A stretch of DNA of 48,168 nt, from assembly GCA_024698505.1 (NCBI GenBank), contig JAILRE010000054.1:1-48168 (forward strand), in the 5' to 3' direction. Below the pieces are notes generated by a model. It was not told the DNA's origin, searched no databases, and worked only from the letters and a program-made list of their open reading frames with translations. The stretch is from Clostridiales bacterium. Its GTDB lineage: Bacteria; Bacillota; Clostridia; Christensenellales; CAG-138. Below are positions 34,251 through 42,558 of the stretch, in pieces. How positions within the stretch are numbered: the stretch's first letter is position 1; every line of letters begins with the position of its first letter. The position numbers and the translations under genes were made by a program.

Positions 34251-36089
34251 TCATTCCATATTCGCCTTTTCGGCCATCCTTCTGTTGAAATCCTTTATGC
34301 GCTGTTCCTTCGTGAGGGAACGCTTCCTCATGCGGATGGACTTGGGCGTGACCTCCACGAGCTCGTCGTCCCTGATGAACTCAAGGCACTGCTCGAGCGA
34401 GAACACCACGGGCGGTGTGAGCCTGAGGGCTTCGTCGCTGCCGGAGGCGCGGGTGTTCGTCATGTGCTTTTTCTTGCAGACGTTTATCGTGATATCCTCG
34501 TTCCTCGCGCACTCGCCGACGATCTGCCCCTCGTAAACGGGAACGCCCGCAGTTATGAACATGCGGCCGCGGTCCTGCGTGTTGAACAGGCCGTAGGCGT
34601 TGGACTCGCCCGTCTCGGAGGCGATGAGGGAACCGGTCAGCCTCTCCTCGATATCACCGGAGTACGGCGCGTAGCCCTTGAAGATGTGGCTCATAACGCC
34701 GTTTCCGCGGGTGTCGGTCAGAAGCTCGGAGCGGTAGCCCATAAGCCCCCTCGCGGGGATGTCGAATATCAGGCGGACGCCGCCGCCGTTGTCGTTGATC
34801 ATGTTGGAGAGCACGGCCTTCCTCCTGCCCAGGCCCTCCATAACGGCGCCCATGTACTCGGCGGGAACGTCTATCGTCAGCTCCTCCATCGGCTCCATGA
34901 GACGGCCGTACTGGTCGTGCTTCATGATGACCTTCGGGCGGGATACCGCGAACTCGAAGCCCTGGCGGCGCATGGTCTCGATGAGTATGGAAAGATGCAG
35001 CTCGCCTCGGCCGGATACCTTGAACGCCTCGGTGGAGTCGGTGTCCTCAACGCGGAGGGCGACGTTCGTCTGCACTTCCTTATAGAGCCTGTCCCTTATA
35101 TTGCGGGAGGTGACGTACTTGCCCTCCTTGCCCGCGAACGGGGAGGTGTTGACCATGAAGTACATGCTGAGAGTCGGCTCGTCGATATGCACGAAGGGCA
35201 GGGGATCGAAAACGGTCGAGTCGCAGATGGTCTCGCCTATCGAAAGCTCGGGCACTCCCGCTACGGCAACGATATCGCCCGCGGCGACCTCGTCGGTCTC
35301 GGTGCGCTTGAGGCCTTCGAACCTGTAAAGCTTCGTCAGCTTGGCGGGCCTTGAGCCGGAGCCGGGCACGCCCACGCAGACGGGCAGATTCTTCTTCGCA
35401 ACGCCGCGCTCGACGCGGCCTATGCCGATCCTGCCCACGTAATCGTCGTAATCGATGGCGGAGATGAGCACCTGCAGGGGCAGCGTCTCATCGCAGGAGG
35501 GAGCGGGCACCGCGCTGATTATAGTATCGAAGAGGGGCTGCATATTGTCCGAAAGCTCGTTGGGATCCAGGCCCGAAACGCCGTCCCTCGCGGAGGCGTA
35601 GACTATCGGGAAATCGAGCTGTTCGTCGTCCGCGCCGAGCTCGATGAAGAGCGAAAGCGTTTCGTCGGCGACCTCGTAGGGCCTCGCGCCGGGGCGGTCG
35701 ATCTTGTTTATGACGACCACGGGCACCTTGCGAAGCTCCAGCGCCTTACGGAGGACGAACCTCGTCTGGGGCATGCAGCCCTCGAACGCGTCGACCATCA
35801 AAAGCACGCCGTCGACCATCTTAAGTATGCGCTCCACCTCGCCGCCGAAATCCGCGTGACCGGGAGTGTCTACGATGTTGATGCGGTAATCCTTATAATT
35901 GACCGCCGTATTCTTGGAAAGTATGGTGATGCCGCGCTCGCGCTCGATATCGTTGGAGTCCATGACCCTGTCCTGCACGGCCTCGTTGGAGCGGAATACG
36001 CCGCTCTGGCGGAGGAGCTGATCGACCAGCGTCGTCTTGCCGTGATCGACGTGCGCGATTATGGCTATGTTCCTTATCTTTTCGTTCAT
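34251..36089 (-). CDS. typA: GTP-binding protein TypA/BipA
   Basis: A 612-residue translational GTPase with EF-G-like domains. G1 is AHVDHGKT (12-19), G3 DTPGHADF, G4 NKID; the effector region has DIERERGITI. C-terminal domains contain SGRGELHLSILIE, RGLMGYRSE and the BipA-specific end. BipA binds the 70S ribosome and supports ribosome assembly under cold and stress. Start ATG 36089 has aaaggaaa upstream and a leader of about 60 bases from its promoter. It is monocistronic. Length is normal. Confidence 0.96.
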   Translation of the reverse strand: MNEKIRNIAIIAHVDHGKTTLVDQLLRQSGVFRSNEAVQDRVMDSNDIERERGITILSKNTAVNYKDYRINIVDTPGHADFGGEVERILKMVDGVLLMVDAFEGCMPQTRFVLRKALELRKVPVVVINKIDRPGARPYEVADETLSLFIELGADDEQLDFPIVYASARDGVSGLDPNELSDNMQPLFDTIISAVPAPSCDETLPLQVLISAIDYDDYVGRIGIGRVERGVAKKNLPVCVGVPGSGSRPAKLTKLYRFEGLKRTETDEVAAGDIVAVAGVPELSIGETICDSTVFDPLPFVHIDEPTLSMYFMVNTSPFAGKEGKYVTSRNIRDRLYKEVQTNVALRVEDTDSTEAFKVSGRGELHLSILIETMRRQGFEFAVSRPKVIMKHDQYGRLMEPMEELTIDVPAEYMGAVMEGLGRRKAVLSNMINDNGGGVRLIFDIPARGLMGYRSELLTDTRGNGVMSHIFKGYAPYSGDIEERLTGSLIASETGESNAYGLFNTQDRGRMFITAGVPVYEGQIVGECARNEDITINVCKKKHMTNTRASGSDEALRLTPPVVFSLEQCLEFIRDDELVEVTPKSIRMRKRSLTKEQRIKDFNRRMAEKANME

Positions 36090-36157
36090 ATTATCTGTGT
36101 TTCCTTTCGGATGAGCTTAGCTTTTTTTCAGTTGTTCTTCAGAACTCACAAAAATGT

Positions 36158-36186
36158 ATTTTATCGCGTTTTCCTTTGTAATACAA
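36158..36186 (-). promoter_or_regulatory. Promoter of typA
   Basis: On the minus strand: TTGTAT (36181-36186), 17-bp spacer, TAAAAT (36158-36163). Confidence 0.72.
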
Positions 36187-36222
36187 TAGTTTTTTGATTT
36201 TATATTTTCGCGGCGCAATAAA

Positions 36223-36246
36223 GCCGGGAGGTTAGCCTCCCGGCCT
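36223..36246 (-). terminator. Intrinsic terminator after the CaCA exchanger gene
   Basis: On the minus strand: gccgggagg, loop ctaa, cctcccggc, then tttatt. It lies 34 bases after the exchanger stop and before the typA promoter. Confidence 0.85.
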
Positions 36247-36279
36247 GAAAAAGAGTTGTCCGAAGTTTTTCCTTCCGCC

Positions 36280-37284
36280 TCAGAAGCAGAACTGGAACAC
36301 GAGGAACCCGACGTAGATCGCGAGTAGGGTTATGCCCTGCCACCGCTTGAGCTTGCCGGTGATCAGCGCGGGTATCGTCAAAAGCGCCATGACCGTGAGC
36401 ATAACGGGTATGTCCACGATGAGCGAGGCGTTCATACCGCCGATGGTCTTAGCGGAGGGCAGATCGAAGGGGGCGATCGTGACCGCCATGCCCGAGACCA
36501 GCACTATATTAAATATATTTGCACCGATAACGTTTCCCAACGAAAGCGCGCCGTGGCCCTTGACGAGCGAGGTTATCGCGGTGACGAGCTCGGGCAGGCT
36601 CGTGCCGAGAGCGACGAACGTCAGAGCGATGACGGTCTCGGGAACGCCGAAATAACGGGCGATTATGGTGCCGTTGTCAACGAGGAAGTTCGCGCCTATC
36701 GCAATGAGCGCCGCGCCAAGAATGAGGAAGATGACGCTCCCGGCTATGGTGAGCTCCTTGCCTGTCTCCTCCTCTTCCGCGTCATCGGGATGCTTCAGAG
36801 CGTGGAGCACCGAGATGACCATGTAGACGACGAACATTGCGAGCAGTATTATGCCGACGGGCCTTGTGAAGCGCTTCGCGAAGATCGCGACGCAGCAGTA
36901 GAAGAGCGCGGCGATAAAGAAGCAGATCACTGGCAGCGAAAGGGTTTTTCTGTTGACGGGGGCGGGCATTATCGCGACCGTCAGCGCGGCGATGAGCGCC
37001 GTATTGCAGATGACGGAGCCTATCGCGTTGCCGTAGGCGATGGAGCCGATGCCCTTTGCTGCGGAGGTAGCGGAGACCATCACCTCGGGCAGGGTCGTCC
37101 CGATGGAGACGACCGTCGCGCCTATCAGAAGCTCGGGTATGTGGAACCTCTTTGCGATGCCGGTCGCGCCGTCGACGAACCAGTCGCCGCCCTTGATGAG
37201 CGCCGCGAAGCCGATGAGAAAGAGTATGATAGATCCCGCAAGACCTATCTTGCCGTAAGCCCAGGTCGAAACGAATTCAAGCAT
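36280..37284 (-). CDS. Calcium/sodium antiporter, CaCA family (YrbG-like)
   Basis: A 334-residue protein with about ten membrane helices and the two inverted alpha repeats of the CaCA exchangers. The first is around residues 56-96 (VVSIGTTLPEVMVSATSA, then GNAIGSVICN); the second is around 222-262 (FVALGTSLPELVTAITSL, then GNVIGANIFN). The acidic residue of each LPE motif binds the cation. A charged cytoplasmic loop (HPDDAEEEETGKE) separates the halves. The likely role is Ca2+ or similar cation extrusion driven by Na+ or H+; the exact ions are not readable. ATG 37284 follows aaggaaag, and an almost ideal promoter lies upstream. Confidence 0.93.
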   Translation of the reverse strand: MLEFVSTWAYGKIGLAGSIILFLIGFAALIKGGDWFVDGATGIAKRFHIPELLIGATVVSIGTTLPEVMVSATSAAKGIGSIAYGNAIGSVICNTALIAALTVAIMPAPVNRKTLSLPVICFFIAALFYCCVAIFAKRFTRPVGIILLAMFVVYMVISVLHALKHPDDAEEEETGKELTIAGSVIFLILGAALIAIGANFLVDNGTIIARYFGVPETVIALTFVALGTSLPELVTAITSLVKGHGALSLGNVIGANIFNIVLVSGMAVTIAPFDLPSAKTIGGMNASLIVDIPVMLTVMALLTIPALITGKLKRWQGITLLAIYVGFLVFQFCF

Positions 37285-37318
37285 TTTTCTTTCCTTGCCT
37301 TCCTTGAAAAGTCCAGTG

Positions 37319-37347
37319 ATTATAGCACATGTGCGGGATTATGTCAA
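37319..37347 (-). promoter_or_regulatory. Full-consensus sigma-A promoter of the exchanger gene
   Basis: On the minus strand: TTGACA (37342-37347), 17-bp spacer ending in TGC, TATAAT (37319-37324). It matches the consensus at every position and also has the extended -10. Confidence 0.92.
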
Positions 37348-37391
37348 ATGCCGTATCGGCAAAAACGGGGCATATTCGACGAAAACAGCCC

Positions 37392-37420
37392 TTGCGTGGG
37401 GAGATAAAAAGTGATAAAAT
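37392..37420 (+). promoter_or_regulatory. Promoter of galM, predicting a leaderless mRNA
   Basis: TTGCGT (37392-37397), 17-bp spacer, TAAAAT (37415-37420). The expected transcription start falls at about 37427, the A of the galM ATG. Confidence 0.65.
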
Positions 37421-37426
37421 ATATAC

Positions 37427-38452
37427 ATGAAAGCTATCGATGTGAAAAATTTCGGAATGTCAGGCGGCGCGCAGGCAAAGCTTTACACGCTGAGTTCGGA
37501 AGGTATGAGCGTATGCTTTACCGATCTGGGCTGTTCTTTGACGAGTCTTCTCGTGCCGGACAGGTTCGGCTGCATGCGCGACGTTGCGCTGGGCTACGGC
37601 TCCGCCGCGGGCTATATGGCGGGCAGCTCCTTCGTGGGGGCGACTGTCGGCAGGTACGCCGGAAGGATCGGCGGCGCGCGCTTTTCGTTGGGCGAAAGGA
37701 GCTTCGAGCTTGAAAAGAACGACGGCGAAAACCACCTTCACGGCGGCTTCGGCAAGCGGCTCTTTGCGGCGGAGGAGATAAGGGGCGGCGTTAAATTCAG
37801 CCTTGTCAGCCCCGATATGGACGAGGGCTTCCCCGGAAGGCTCGAGCTTTCGGTATCCGTCACGCTTAAGGGGAGAGCGCTTCGCCTCGTTTACGAGGCC
37901 GTCTCGGACGCGGATACCTTCATCAACATAACCAATCATTCCTATTTCAATCTCAACGGCAGGGGCGATATAGCGGGGCACGTTCTCAGGGTGAACGCCA
38001 AAAGGTACGCCGAGCTCGGCCCGGGGAACATCCCCACGGGAGAGCTGTTATCCGTGCGCGGCACGCCGTTCGATTTCACCTCCCGCAGGCCGCTCATGGA
38101 GGCGATAGCCGATCCCGCGCTCGCCTCGACAAGGGGCCTCGATCACAGCTTCGCTCTCGAAAACGAGGGCAGGCTCGTGAAGGCGTGCGAGCTTATAAGC
38201 CCCGATTCGGGCATAAGGCTCAGCTGCCGCACCACCCAGCCGAGCGTGCATATCTACACCGCGGGCTTCCTCGACGGTGACAGAGCCCCCTTCGATAAAA
38301 ACGGCCACGGCTTCGAAAGGCACGGCGGCGTATGTCTCGAAACGCAGCATTTCCCCGACAGCCCGAACAAAAAGGAGTTCCCCTCGACGCTCCTCAAGGC
38401 GGGGGAGACCTATCGCGAGATTACCGAGTTCGAGTTCGATATAGTAAAGTGA
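37427..38452 (+). CDS. galM: Aldose 1-epimerase (galactose mutarotase)
   Basis: A 341-residue mutarotase that interconverts alpha and beta anomers of galactose or glucose. Active-site regions are NDGENHLHGG (first His), ITNHSYFNLNG (second His), and CLETQHFPDSPN with the catalytic Glu; GRYAGRI near residue 77 is also typical. The only nearby in-frame start is ATG 37427. No Shine-Dalgarno lies at normal distance (ggggag is 23 bases away), and the promoter fits a leaderless transcript. The gene is alone, with its own terminator, not in a gal operon. Confidence 0.93.
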   Translation: MKAIDVKNFGMSGGAQAKLYTLSSEGMSVCFTDLGCSLTSLLVPDRFGCMRDVALGYGSAAGYMAGSSFVGATVGRYAGRIGGARFSLGERSFELEKNDGENHLHGGFGKRLFAAEEIRGGVKFSLVSPDMDEGFPGRLELSVSVTLKGRALRLVYEAVSDADTFINITNHSYFNLNGRGDIAGHVLRVNAKRYAELGPGNIPTGELLSVRGTPFDFTSRRPLMEAIADPALASTRGLDHSFALENEGRLVKACELISPDSGIRLSCRTTQPSVHIYTAGFLDGDRAPFDKNGHGFERHGGVCLETQHFPDSPNKKEFPSTLLKAGETYREITEFEFDIVK

Positions 38453-38464
38453 CGGAAAAACAGC

Positions 38465-38496
38465 AGAGCCGGGAGGATGGACTCCCGGCTCTTTTT
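38465..38496. terminator. Intrinsic terminator after galM
   Basis: Arms agagccgggag and ctcccggctct with a 6-base loop and a T5 run on the plus strand. The minus-strand lipoprotein gene ends at 38520 and may use it too, though with a poor T-tract. Confidence 0.92.
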
Positions 38497-38519
38497 CTAC
38501 TTATATTTATGCGGCTGAA

Positions 38520-39551
38520 TCAGTCGGCGTAGGGGATCTCGCCGTAGTCATCCTGATTTATCCCGTTGATGAGGATATTGTAACCGCTGAATTTAACCTC
38601 GGCTTTTCCTATCGTGCCGTCCTCGAGCTTGACCAGGACGTATGTCTTGAGGTCGGTGGCATAGGGGATTATTCTCGAACCCTTTTCGGCAATGACAGTC
38701 TTTCCGTCCTCGGTCTTGAGTTCCATTTTACGCTCGAGCACGAACCCCTGTTCATAGGGATTATGCCTGAACTCGGTGCTGAGTATCTCCATTCCGTCAG
38801 CCGTCACCGTGAAGAATCCGGAAACGAAGTAGGTCCCGAGTATCTCCGTGCGCGTCTCCATGGGTATGCCCTCGGATGCGCGATAGACGAAATCAACGGG
38901 GAAGCTGTTGAAGTAGACGTCGCCGTCGAATGCCTCGAAGTAGCTCTTGAAGGATTCGAATTCGCTCCCGTCATCCTTCAGGCGCACCGCGTAGGTGACC
39001 ATGTCCCAGTCCTCCATATCGAAGCCGAAGACAAGCTCCTTGCGGGCGTCCGACGGATCGCAGTCCACTATGGCCGCGACCAATTCGTTGCCGTGCTCGT
39101 CCGCCTCGAATACGTAGGGGTTATCGGGGTCGCAGCCCCTCGTGATTATTACGGTGTAGGCGTGATAGTATTCCCATTTGACGTTTGCCGTGATCAGGAC
39201 GATATCGTCAAGACCGTCGCCGTCCATATCGACTATGACGGGCTGATACGTACGGACTCTCGCGAAGTAATCTCCCTCGGGCTGGGGGCTTGCCATGACG
39301 GGAACCTCGGTGGGAATAGGCGTCTGAGTGGGGACCGAAGTGGGTTCAGGCGAGGGCTCCTCGGTAGGCGCTTCGGTCGGGACTTCCGTGGGTTCCTCGG
39401 TCGGAGCCTCGGTGGGCGCCTCGGTCGGCGCCTCCGCCTGCTGCTCGGTTGGGGCGGGGGTCGTGACCTCCTCGCCGTGTTTATTCTTGCTGCAGGCCGC
39501 AAAGCACAGCGCTGCAGCAAGTATAAGGATCAGAAAAAAGTATTTTTTCAT
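38520..39551 (-). CDS. Lipoprotein with Thr-Pro-Glu linker and a DxDxDG motif
   Basis: A 343-residue lipoprotein. The signal peptide MKKYFFLILILAAALCFAAC gives Cys20 as lipidation site. A linker rich in PTEAP and PTEEP units (about 31-82) follows. The globular part starts with VDMDGDGLDDIVLI, a calcium-binding DxDxDG motif of the FG-GAP/VCBS type; the rest is beta-rich with no enzyme motif I recognise. Start is ATG 39551 behind caggaggcc; the frame upstream of it is not used. It lies 30 bases after the LRR lipoprotein gene and is probably co-transcribed with it. Function unknown; likely a surface or sensing protein. Confidence 0.8.
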   Translation of the reverse strand: MKKYFFLILILAAALCFAACSKNKHGEEVTTPAPTEQQAEAPTEAPTEAPTEEPTEVPTEAPTEEPSPEPTSVPTQTPIPTEVPVMASPQPEGDYFARVRTYQPVIVDMDGDGLDDIVLITANVKWEYYHAYTVIITRGCDPDNPYVFEADEHGNELVAAIVDCDPSDARKELVFGFDMEDWDMVTYAVRLKDDGSEFESFKSYFEAFDGDVYFNSFPVDFVYRASEGIPMETRTEILGTYFVSGFFTVTADGMEILSTEFRHNPYEQGFVLERKMELKTEDGKTVIAEKGSRIIPYATDLKTYVLVKLEDGTIGKAEVKFSGYNILINGINQDDYGEIPYAD

Positions 39552-39581
39552 AATGGCCTCCTGTATCCGAAATATCATTAG

Positions 39582-40880
39582 TTAGTCGTCCTCTCCGTAA
39601 ACGCTGTCGTCTCCGAAATAAACGACGCATCCGTGGAAATGACTTGCTATCTTGCTCTGGTCTTCTTCGGGGATGGGATTGTCCTCGAGCACAAGGAACA
39701 CCATCCTGTCCAGGCCGTAAAGCGGGGAAACGTCGGTGATCTCATTTCCCGAAAGACTGAGGTCGCTGAGAGCTTTCAGATCCTTTATGGGCGTAACATC
39801 AGTGATCCTGTTGTTTTGAAGGAAAAGCTTAGTCATCTTTGTCATTCCCGAAACGAAGCTTATATCCGTTATACCCATGCGCTGCAGGCTGAGTCTCGTG
39901 AGATTTGTGAGCGAAGCCAGCACCGAGAAATCCGCTTCCTTACTGCAGGATAAGTCCAGCTCCTCAAGTTGCGTCAGCTTGGCGAGGGGGCGCAGATCCG
40001 TTGCCTGACAATTGAAGCTCAAATGGGTGAGATTAGTAAGATTCTCCAACGGGGTCAAATCGGTGAACGTGCCGCGGATACTGATAAAAATGACCTCGAT
40101 CGACTTCCAATTGGCCAACGCGCTTATATCGGTGACGACATCATTATCATTGCCATACATGTAGAACTTGCGGAGATTGGTAAAGTATGCAAAGTCACGG
40201 AAATTGTGGACGTCGCAATAGCCAAGGGTAAGCTCCTCGAGCTTTGTGAGGTTCCTCAGTATGCTTGTGTCGTTCAGTGGGTATTCACGATCGTTCAACC
40301 TAAGATAGCGAAGCTCGGTCAGGTTGGCTATGGACGAGTAGTCGCGGATCCAGTTTCCGATTAGGTCGAGCTTTTCGAGCTTCGTAAGCCCCGCCAGGGC
40401 GGAAATATCCTCGATTTGATTGAAATTTAGCTTTAGTTCTTTGAGGTTCTTGAACATTGCTATGTCGCGGATCTCATATAGTTCCGAGCTGCTGAGGTCG
40501 AGCGCATTAACTGCCAGCAAGTCGGATTCATATATCGGGCCCGTGCGCTTACCTATGCGGGTACGGATCGCAGCCTCGAATCTGGGGCTGTAGAAATGGA
40601 CCTCCTCCGGCACCTCGGTGGGCTCGGGCGTGGCCGTCGGCTCGGCCGTGGGAGCCTCTGTAAAATCGGGCGCCTGCGTTTCGGGCGCCTCGGTAGCCTT
40701 CGGAGCTTCCGTCGCTGCGGGGGCTTCCGTCGCGTCCGGCGCCTTGGTCGGCGCGGCCGCTTCCTGAGTTACGGCAGGCTCCGCGGTGGGGTCGCCCGTC
40801 TGCGCGGGGCCCTTAGAGCACCCCGCAAGCAGCAGCGCCGCGGCAGCCAAAACGGCTGTAAACAGTATTGCGTGCTTCAT
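39582..40880 (-). CDS. Leucine-rich-repeat lipoprotein (internalin-like repeats)
   Basis: A 432-residue lipoprotein. The signal peptide ends in the lipobox LLAGC, followed by a Pro/Thr/Ala/Glu-rich linker (about 26-92). The body has about a dozen LRR units of 20-24 residues of the internalin type (LKELKLNFNQIEDISALAGL, LTKLFLQNNRITDVTPIKDL). It probably binds protein or carbohydrate ligands at the cell surface; no enzymatic domain or sortase signal is visible. Start is ATG 40880 with aaagga upstream; the longer frame has no signal peptide. The upstream region carries the 51-bp element also found before the putative anti-sigma gene. Confidence 0.88.
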   Translation of the reverse strand: MKHAILFTAVLAAAALLLAGCSKGPAQTGDPTAEPAVTQEAAAPTKAPDATEAPAATEAPKATEAPETQAPDFTEAPTAEPTATPEPTEVPEEVHFYSPRFEAAIRTRIGKRTGPIYESDLLAVNALDLSSSELYEIRDIAMFKNLKELKLNFNQIEDISALAGLTKLEKLDLIGNWIRDYSSIANLTELRYLRLNDREYPLNDTSILRNLTKLEELTLGYCDVHNFRDFAYFTNLRKFYMYGNDNDVVTDISALANWKSIEVIFISIRGTFTDLTPLENLTNLTHLSFNCQATDLRPLAKLTQLEELDLSCSKEADFSVLASLTNLTRLSLQRMGITDISFVSGMTKMTKLFLQNNRITDVTPIKDLKALSDLSLSGNEITDVSPLYGLDRMVFLVLEDNPIPEEDQSKIASHFHGCVVYFGDDSVYGEDD

Positions 40881-40934
40881 TTCGCGTTCCTTTCTGCGAA
40901 AGGCGGCTTTGCGCCCCTCGCTTTTCGCTTTCTG

Positions 40935-40985
40935 CATATAAATCCCCGAAAAGGCCGAAATTCTCGCCTTCCGAAAAAATATATT
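40935..40985 (-). repeat. Copy 1 of a 51-bp element, pointing to the LRR lipoprotein gene
   Basis: On the minus strand the order is aatatatttttt, 8 variable bases, gagaattt, 10 variable bases, ggggatttatatg. The copy at 41599-41649 on the plus strand has the same blocks and exactly the same spacing (39 of 51 identical). It ends 54 bases before the LRR gene start. It could be a promoter with an A/T-rich upstream part, a -35-like gagaat and a -10-like tttata 17 bp later. Confidence 0.85.
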
Positions 40986-40992
40986 TTTCAAG

Positions 40993-41004
40993 CCGCACAT
41001 GCGG
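40993..41004. promoter_or_regulatory. Short inverted repeat, possible operator
   Basis: ccgca-ca-tgcgg: 5-bp arms with a 2-base centre, between the 51-bp element and the sigma gene promoter. The symmetry suits a dimeric regulator; there is no other evidence. Confidence 0.35.
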
Positions 41005-41039
41005 TTCATATTTTTATATTACGGCGCATCGTCGGCCTA

Positions 41040-41068
41040 TTGCAAAGCGCGAAAACGGGTGCTATCAT
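41040..41068 (+). promoter_or_regulatory. Promoter of the sigma-factor gene
   Basis: TTGCAA (41040-41045), 17-bp spacer ending in TGC, TATCAT (41063-41068). Expected start is about 41075. Confidence 0.65.
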
Positions 41069-41080
41069 TAAATCGCAGCA

Positions 41081-41620
41081 ATGAAAAACGGGGGCGTGAC
41101 CGTGCGCGACGAATTCGTTCGGGAGCTGTACGAGCAGTATTTCGACGTGATAAAAAAATACTGTCTGCCAAAGCTGGGCTTCGATGAGGACGCCGCGGCC
41201 GACTGCGCGCACGCCGTTTTAGACAGGGCGGAGGAGCAGTACGAAAAGCTCAAGTCGCATCCCGCCATACTCGGCTGGCTCTTGACCACCGCAAAGCACC
41301 TCGTCCACAAGAACTGGAAACGCTCCGCGCGCGAGACGATAAGGAACGTCCCGCTCGATCTTCTGACCGCCCTGCCCGACAGCACGGATCCATTCGATGC
41401 TGTGGAGCTCTCCGAGGCCGAGATAAGGAGCATCACCGAGGCGGTGCTCTCCGGGCTTGACGAGAGGGAGCGCGAATTCTACCGCCTCTGTTTCAGGGAG
41501 AACCGCTCATTTACCGAGATCGCCGAGATGACCGGAGTTTCCGAAAAGGCGGCAAGGGCAAAGCTCGCAAGGATAAAGCTCAAATTGAAACAAAGAATAA
41601 TATATTTTTTGAACGAGTGA
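41081..41620 (+). CDS. RNA polymerase sigma-70 family factor, ECF-like
   Basis: A 179-residue sigma factor of the extracytoplasmic-function type. Region 2 covers about residues 9-82 (FVRELYEQYFDVIKKYCLPK to TTAKHLVHKNWKR) and region 4 about 115-175, with a helix-turn-helix in SFTEIAEMTGVSEKAARAKL. Regions 1 and 3 are absent, as expected for ECF factors. The start is uncertain: ATG 41081 has no ribosome site and lies about 6 bases after the predicted transcription start; GTG 41102, behind ggggg, would shorten it by 7 residues. The next gene encodes a membrane protein that may be its anti-sigma factor. Its last codons lie in the second 51-bp element. Confidence 0.88.
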   Translation: MKNGGVTVRDEFVRELYEQYFDVIKKYCLPKLGFDEDAAADCAHAVLDRAEEQYEKLKSHPAILGWLLTTAKHLVHKNWKRSARETIRNVPLDLLTALPDSTDPFDAVELSEAEIRSITEAVLSGLDEREREFYRLCFRENRSFTEIAEMTGVSEKAARAKLARIKLKLKQRIIYFLNE

Positions 41621-41649
41621 GAATTTTGGGGCTTTTGGGGATTTATATG
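41599..41649 (+). repeat. Copy 2 of the 51-bp element, pointing to the putative anti-sigma gene
   Basis: Same blocks and spacing as the inverted copy at 40935-40985: aatatatttttt, N8, gagaattt, N10, ggggatttatatg. It begins inside the last codons of the sigma-factor gene and ends 15 bases before the next start codon. Confidence 0.85.
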
Positions 41650-41664
41650 TGGAGGTAATATCCG

Positions 41665-42456
41665 ATGAAGAAAAACGTCTCCGGATCCGAATACATAAAG
41701 CTTCTGCGAATATCGAAGAGCCAGCTGAAAGCGGAGCTCAAAAAGCCCGCGGCCGAGCAGGATCTCGATCTTATTTCGGAGTGCCTCGAATCCGTCGCCT
41801 ACTGCAAGAAGCAGCTGAGCGAGCTTCGCCGGGAGAAGGCGCATTCCGGCGCGGGCCTATTGGCGGGCCTTCGCAAGGCGGGCGTCGCGCTGCTCGTGCT
41901 GGTATTGAGCTTTGCCGCGTTCGCCACGGTATCCGAGGCGGTCGGCTTCAGAGTATGGACGGCCATCATCAAGCAGGACGCGGGGTACCTGAGGGTCGAT
42001 TACGTGCCCGAGCCCACGAAGGCGCCCGTTGAGGAGGTGCGGGGCTGGACGGACGAGGAGTACAGCTTCTTCTCCATCTACGATTTCGATGCAAGGCTCG
42101 CGGAGGACGGCTTCACCCCCTTCTCGATCGAGTGGGGCGGTTACCGCTTCGTCGAGGGAAGCATCCGCTCCATGAAGAAGGACTATTACGCCACATATAC
42201 CCTTAACGGCGGGGGTACCTGCGTGAGGGTCCGCATGATAGCCAAGGCCAACGATCCCGAGCCGGTCTCCGTCTGGGGCATGGATGACGAGATACCCTAC
42301 TCCGCGGCATTGTTCAACGGCATACCCACGACCTATCAGACAGCCGATGACGGCTACGTCTTCGCCACCTGGCAGGTGCGCGGCTGCATATTCTGCGCCT
42401 CCCTCTACGACCCGAAGGAGCCGCCCGAGCAGATACTTCAGATGATAGTAAGGTGA
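41665..42456 (+). CDS. Single-pass membrane protein, putative anti-sigma factor
   Basis: A 263-residue protein. Residues 1-70 are a charged helical cytoplasmic part without the zinc anti-sigma HxxxCxxC motif. One membrane helix spans about 72-92, and an extracytoplasmic domain of about 165 residues follows a short PEPTKAPVEE linker. The outside part is beta-rich and vaguely resembles DUF4367-type domains found in clostridial anti-sigma proteins; this is only a resemblance. ATG 41665 follows ggagg. It comes 44 bases after an ECF-like sigma gene, the usual place for the cognate anti-sigma factor, so that role is inferred from position and topology. Confidence 0.6.
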   Translation: MKKNVSGSEYIKLLRISKSQLKAELKKPAAEQDLDLISECLESVAYCKKQLSELRREKAHSGAGLLAGLRKAGVALLVLVLSFAAFATVSEAVGFRVWTAIIKQDAGYLRVDYVPEPTKAPVEEVRGWTDEEYSFFSIYDFDARLAEDGFTPFSIEWGGYRFVEGSIRSMKKDYYATYTLNGGGTCVRVRMIAKANDPEPVSVWGMDDEIPYSAALFNGIPTTYQTADDGYVFATWQVRGCIFCASLYDPKEPPEQILQMIVR

Positions 42457-42468
42457 TTCTTTATAATG

Positions 42469-42495
42469 AAAGATCCCGCCTTGGGCGGGATCTTT
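42469..42495. terminator. Hairpin after the anti-sigma candidate, probable terminator
   Basis: Perfect arms aaagatcccgcc and ggcgggatcttt with a 3-base loop. The T-tract is short (ttt then cactttgg), so efficiency is uncertain. It also stands downstream of the opposite SPFH gene. Confidence 0.65.
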
Positions 42496-42558
42496 CACTT
42501 TGGGGGTATTCTATTATAAACCCTTGCGGCCTTGGGTTTTCCTTGACCCGCAGGGCGG

